DNA of 64,000 bases from Pacificispira sp965223125 (lineage in GTDB: Bacteria > Pseudomonadota > Alphaproteobacteria > UBA8366 > Aestuariispiraceae), in the NCBI GenBank assembly GCA_965223125.1, contig OZ244984.1:3906001-3970000 (forward strand), written 5' to 3'. The first letter of the stretch is position 1. Every line of letters starts with the position of its first letter. The notes beneath the pieces were generated by a model. That model was not told the DNA's origin. It was given only the letters and a program-made list of their open reading frames with translations, and searched no databases. A program made the translations under genes and the position numbers. Below are positions 62,901-64,000 of this stretch, piece after piece.

Positions 62901-64000
62901 TGTCTCCGATACACTGGATGTCAGTGTCGCCGGCGTTGCCGATGCCGCCACCCTCACCGCTGAGGCGGCCTCTGGTCTCGAGGACAGTGCCATTGCACTG
63001 GATATCTCTGCTGCGCTGACCGATGACAGCGAGACGCTGTCAGTCGAGATCTCCGGCATTCCGGAAGGTGCGGTGCTGATGGCGGGTGGTGAGACCATCT
63101 CCGTCACCGATGGCAGTGCCATGCTGACACCGGCGCAGCTGGCCGATCTCACCATCACGCCCCCGGCGGATAGTTCCGACGATTTCACACTGACCGTCAC
63201 TGCCACCACAGTGGATGGCGACAGCACGGCCTCGACCTCGGTCGATCTGCCGGTCTCCGTCACCGGCGTTGCGGATGCAGCCACCCTCACCGCCGAGGCG
63301 GCCTCTGGCGATGAAGACAGTGCCATTGCACTGGATATCCAGATCGATGACGTACAGCCGGGCGATACGGCTTCCATCACCGTGACCGGCCTGCCCGAAG
63401 GGGCCTCCCTCTCCGCCGGGACGGTGAACGAGGATGGCTCCGTCACACTCACACCAGACCAACTGGCCGGATTGACCATCACGCCACCCGCCAACAGTTC
63501 GGACGACTTCACGCTCGGGATCGCGGTCACCACGACCGATGGTGAGAGCGGCGATACCGCCACCGTCACCGATACGCTCGATGTCAGTGTCGCCGGCGTT
63601 GCCGATGAAGCTTCGCTTTCTGTCGAGGCTGCCGCTGGCCTGGAAGACAGCGCCATTGCACTGGATATCTCTGCTGCGCTGACTGATGACAGCGAGACGC
63701 TGTCGGTCGAGATCTCCGGTATTCCGGAGGGTGCAGTGCTGATGGCGGGTGGTGAGACCATCTCCGTCACCGATGGCAGTGCCACCCTGACGCCCGACCA
63801 GCTTGCGGACCTGACCATCACGCCGCCTGCGAACAGTTCCGACGACTTCACGCTGACCGTCACCGCCACCACCACGGATGGCGACAGCACGGCCTCGACC
63901 TCGGTTGATCTGCCGGTCTCTGTCACCGGTGTTGCTGATGACGCATCGCTCACGATCTCTGCGGCATCCGGTGATGAAGACAGCGCCATTGCGCTTGATA
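56989..64000 (+). CDS. giant repetitive adhesin-like protein (cadherin/VCBS-like modules), open at window end
   Basis: The plus strand is open from ATG 56989 (GGAAGGG upstream, in-frame TGA at 56962) to the window end: at least 2337 codons. There is no signal peptide. Residues 1-140 form a unique acidic N-terminal region (FKNDLVIITEDDEIIIVKDF), reminiscent of prefix domains of type I-secreted adhesins. Residues 143-205 are a Gly/Asp/Arg linker. From residue about 235, Ig/cadherin-like modules follow: one divergent, then 18 regular ones and the start of another. Each has EDTAIALDI, LSVxISGIPxGAVL, TLTPxQLA and ANSSDDFTL. Secretion by a type I system and roles in adhesion or biofilm are inferred from architecture; no transporter genes are in view. 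Long open frames on the opposite strand are shadows. Confidence 0.88.
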   Translation, partial: MAESDVVEIQELALNGGMNAPLPEHLIEAGTLIDLAEAGIIQNGAIQITFDPESAAFVGAFKNDLVIITEDDEIIIVKDFIPAVADGLLDQVFLLDGTAMDAPDFLEEYGMSADLAESLAEIETAAGETVSPNSVTNRSTSERFNNDDLDGGGDRTASGALGRGGRTDGRSDEDRTGEDGRSRGQPDGRGDTGTSSGGEGRAGAEDTVPDTIASTPELLVGNSTTGLEDTAIPLTIQANLTDLDGSESLMVTISGLPEGATLNAGFHDGVSNAWILSEADLADLALIPVANASGSITLTVRAIAIETNGGARSIVTDTIDVDISPDADLPILTLSDAAGLEDTAIALDISAALTDDSETLSVEISGIPDGAVLMAGGEAVTVTDGSATLTPEQLAELTITPPANSSDDFTLTVTATTADGDSTASTSVDLPVSVTGVADEASLTTSAAAGDEDTAIALDIQIDDVQPGDTASITVTGLPEGATLSAGTVNEDGSVTLTPDQLAGLTITPPANSSDDFTLGIAVTTVDGESGDAATVTDTLDVSVAGVADAATLTAEAASGDEDTAIALDISAALTDDSETLSVAISGIPEGAVLMAGGETISVTDGNATLTPDQLAELTITPPANSSEDFTLTVTATTLDGDSTASTSVDLPVSVAGVADAATLTAEAASGLEDSAIALDIQIDDVQPGDTASITVTGLPEGATLSAGTVNEDGSVTLTPDQLTGLTVTPAANNSDNFTLGFSVTTTDGQSGDTATVSDTLDVSVAGVADAATLTAEAASGLEDSAIALDISAALTDDSETLSVAISGIPEDAVLMAGGETISVTDGSATLTPDQLAELTITPPANSSDDFTLTVTATTADGDSTASTSVDLPVSVTGVADGASLTTSAASGDEDTAIALDIQIDDVQPGDTASITVTGLPEGATLSAGTVNEDGSVTLTPDQLAGLTITPPANSSDDFTLGIAVTTTDGESGDTATVSETLDVNVTGVADEASLSVEAAAGLEDSAIALDISAALTDDSETLSVEISGIPDGAVLMAGGEAISVTDGSATLTPDQLADLTITPPANSSDDFTLTVTAITVDGDSTASTSVDLQVSVTGVADDASLTTSAASGDEDTAIALDIQIDDVQPGDTASITVTGLPEGATLSAGTVNEDGSVTLTPDQLAGLTITPPANSSDNFTLGIAVTTVDGESGDAATVTDTLDVSVAGVADAATLTAEAASGDEDTAIALDISAALTDDSETLSVAISGIPEGAVLMAGGETISVTDGSATLTPDQLAELTITPPANSSDDFTLTVTATTADGDSTASTSVDLPVSVTGVADEASLTTSAAAGDEDTAIALDIQIDDVQPGDTASITVTGLPEGATLSAGTVNEDGSVTLTPEQLAGLTITPPANSSDDFTLGIAVTTVDGESGDAATVTDTLDVSVAGVADAATLTAEAASGDEDTAIALDISAALTDDSETLSVAISGIPEGAVLMAGGETISVTDGSATLTPDQLAELTITPPANSSDDFTLTVTATTADGDSTASTSVDLPVSVTGVADEASLTTSAAAGDEDTAIALDIQIDDVQPGDTASITVTGLPEGATLSAGTVNEDGSVTLTPEQLAGLTITPPANSSDDFTLGIAVTTVDGESGDAATVTETLDVSVAGVADEATLTTSAASGDEDTAIALDIQIDDVQPGDTASITVTGLPEGATLSAGTVNEDGSVTLTPEQLAGLTVTPAANSSDDFTLGIAVTTTDGESGDTATVTETLDVSVSGVADEASLSVEAAAGLEDSAIALDISAALTDDSETLSVAISGIPEGAVLMADGETITLTDGSATLTPGQLADLTITPPANSSDDFTLTVTATTVDGDSTASTSVDLPVSVTGVADAATLTTDAASGLEDSAIALDIQIDDVQPGDTAFITVTGLPEGATLSAGTVNEDGSVTLTPEQLAGLTVTPAANSSDDFTLGIAVTTTDGESGDTATVSDTLDVSVAGVADAATLTAEAASGLEDSAIALDISAALTDDSETLSVEISGIPEGAVLMAGGETISVTDGSAMLTPAQLADLTITPPADSSDDFTLTVTATTVDGDSTASTSVDLPVSVTGVADAATLTAEAASGDEDSAIALDIQIDDVQPGDTASITVTGLPEGASLSAGTVNEDGSVTLTPDQLAGLTITPPANSSDDFTLGIAVTTTDGESGDTATVTDTLDVSVAGVADEASLSVEAAAGLEDSAIALDISAALTDDSETLSVEISGIPEGAVLMAGGETISVTDGSATLTPDQLADLTITPPANSSDDFTLTVTATTTDGDSTASTSVDLPVSVTGVADDASLTISAASGDEDSAIALD
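57691..58029 (+). repeat. divergent first module of the adhesin
   Basis: A 113-residue module (starting at TIQANLTDLDGSESL) with the same strand pattern as the later ones but low identity. It marks the transition from the linker to the regular array. Confidence 0.65.
58030..64000 (+). repeat. tandem array of alternating 333-bp (A) and 330-bp (B) modules
   Basis: A modules (DISAALTDDSETLSV...) start at 58030, 58693, 59356, 60019, 60682, 61345, 62338, 63001 and 63664. B modules (DIQIDDVQPGDTASI...) start at 58363, 59026, 59689, 60352, 61015, 61678, 62008, 62671, 63334 and 63997. The A+B period is exactly 663 bp except that two B modules stand together at 61678-62337. The pairs starting at 60682 and 61345 are almost identical, a sign of recent duplication. 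Confidence 0.93.

Noticed and set aside
57258..63989. Several long minus-strand open frames (up to 1,499 codons) opposite the adhesin
   Set aside because: They are antisense shadows of the in-frame repeats; they lack ribosome-binding sites and recognisable domains, whereas the plus frame has both.
57807..64000. CRISPR array suggested by the dense regular repeats
   Set aside because: The repeats are about 330 bp, in-frame and coding throughout, with no short repeat-spacer structure.

Overview
This 64-kb window is GC-rich chromosomal DNA from an alphaproteobacterium, most likely of the Rhodospirillales or a neighbouring order (inference from gene content). The clues are SAM-II riboswitches, two small DUF1127 proteins, a form-II CO-dehydrogenase-type coxSLM/coxG set, a DctB/DctD pair, a Mg-type HemB, the alaC-hom-glpX-recJ gene order, and dispersed palindromes of the GTCACCCCGG kind. 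Most of the window is housekeeping metabolism. Three stretches are accessory: an AT-rich single-gene island beside tRNA-His (about 24.6-26.5 kb), an IS insertion with an AT-rich neighbour gene (about 30.0-31.3 kb), and a giant repetitive adhesin at the right edge.

Layout. 0-9.5 kb: M48 protease (cut by the left edge) with a DUF898 membrane protein; an XRE regulator divergent from a fatty acid desaturase; an ABC exporter-cupin-ornithine cyclodeaminase operon; an MFS transporter; an orphan Panacea-domain protein. 9.6-14.6 kb: coxG, coxS, coxL, coxM. 14.8-24.5 kb: small unknown ORF, glmU-glmS, a periplasmic helical-repeat protein, purB, a 2OG-Fe(II) oxygenase-like protein, a HyuA-type hydantoinase. 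24.8-26.6 kb: KAP P-loop NTPase and tRNA-His. 26.8-29.8 kb: aminotransferase, exonuclease III, a glycosyltransferase-like protein. 30.06-31.2 kb: an intact IS1595-type element with its 8-bp target duplication, then an AT-rich orphan gene. 31.3-36.5 kb: rlmE, a GIY-YIG remnant, tRNA-Gln(CTG), the arsenate pair GAPDH-arsJ, two glutathione transferases. 36.8-39.3 kb: two DUF1127 genes, a double cold-shock-domain protein, a methyltransferase. 39.3-44.5 kb: thioesterase, dctB-dctD, PAS protein, methyltransferase-like protein. 44.6-52.8 kb (minus strand): recJ, glpX, hom, alaC, then an AceE-like ThDP enzyme. 52.9-56.4 kb: a promoter, two tandem SAM-II aptamers with hairpins, metY, an OsmC-like gene, hemB. 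57.0-64.0 kb: one plus-strand ORF, open at the window end, built of alternating 111- and 110-residue modules.

How it fits together: glmU/glmS make UDP-GlcNAc precursors; alaC/hom/metY cover alanine, threonine and methionine synthesis, with metY under SAM control; GAPDH-ArsJ detoxifies arsenate; dctB/dctD resembles a C4-dicarboxylate two-component system, although no transporter genes are in view. The most unusual signals are the tandem SAM-II riboswitches, the 663-bp super-repeat of the adhesin preceded by a perfect CRP-type palindrome, a DctD-like regulator lacking the GAFTGA loop, and the duplicated DUF1127 units with a shared upstream motif.
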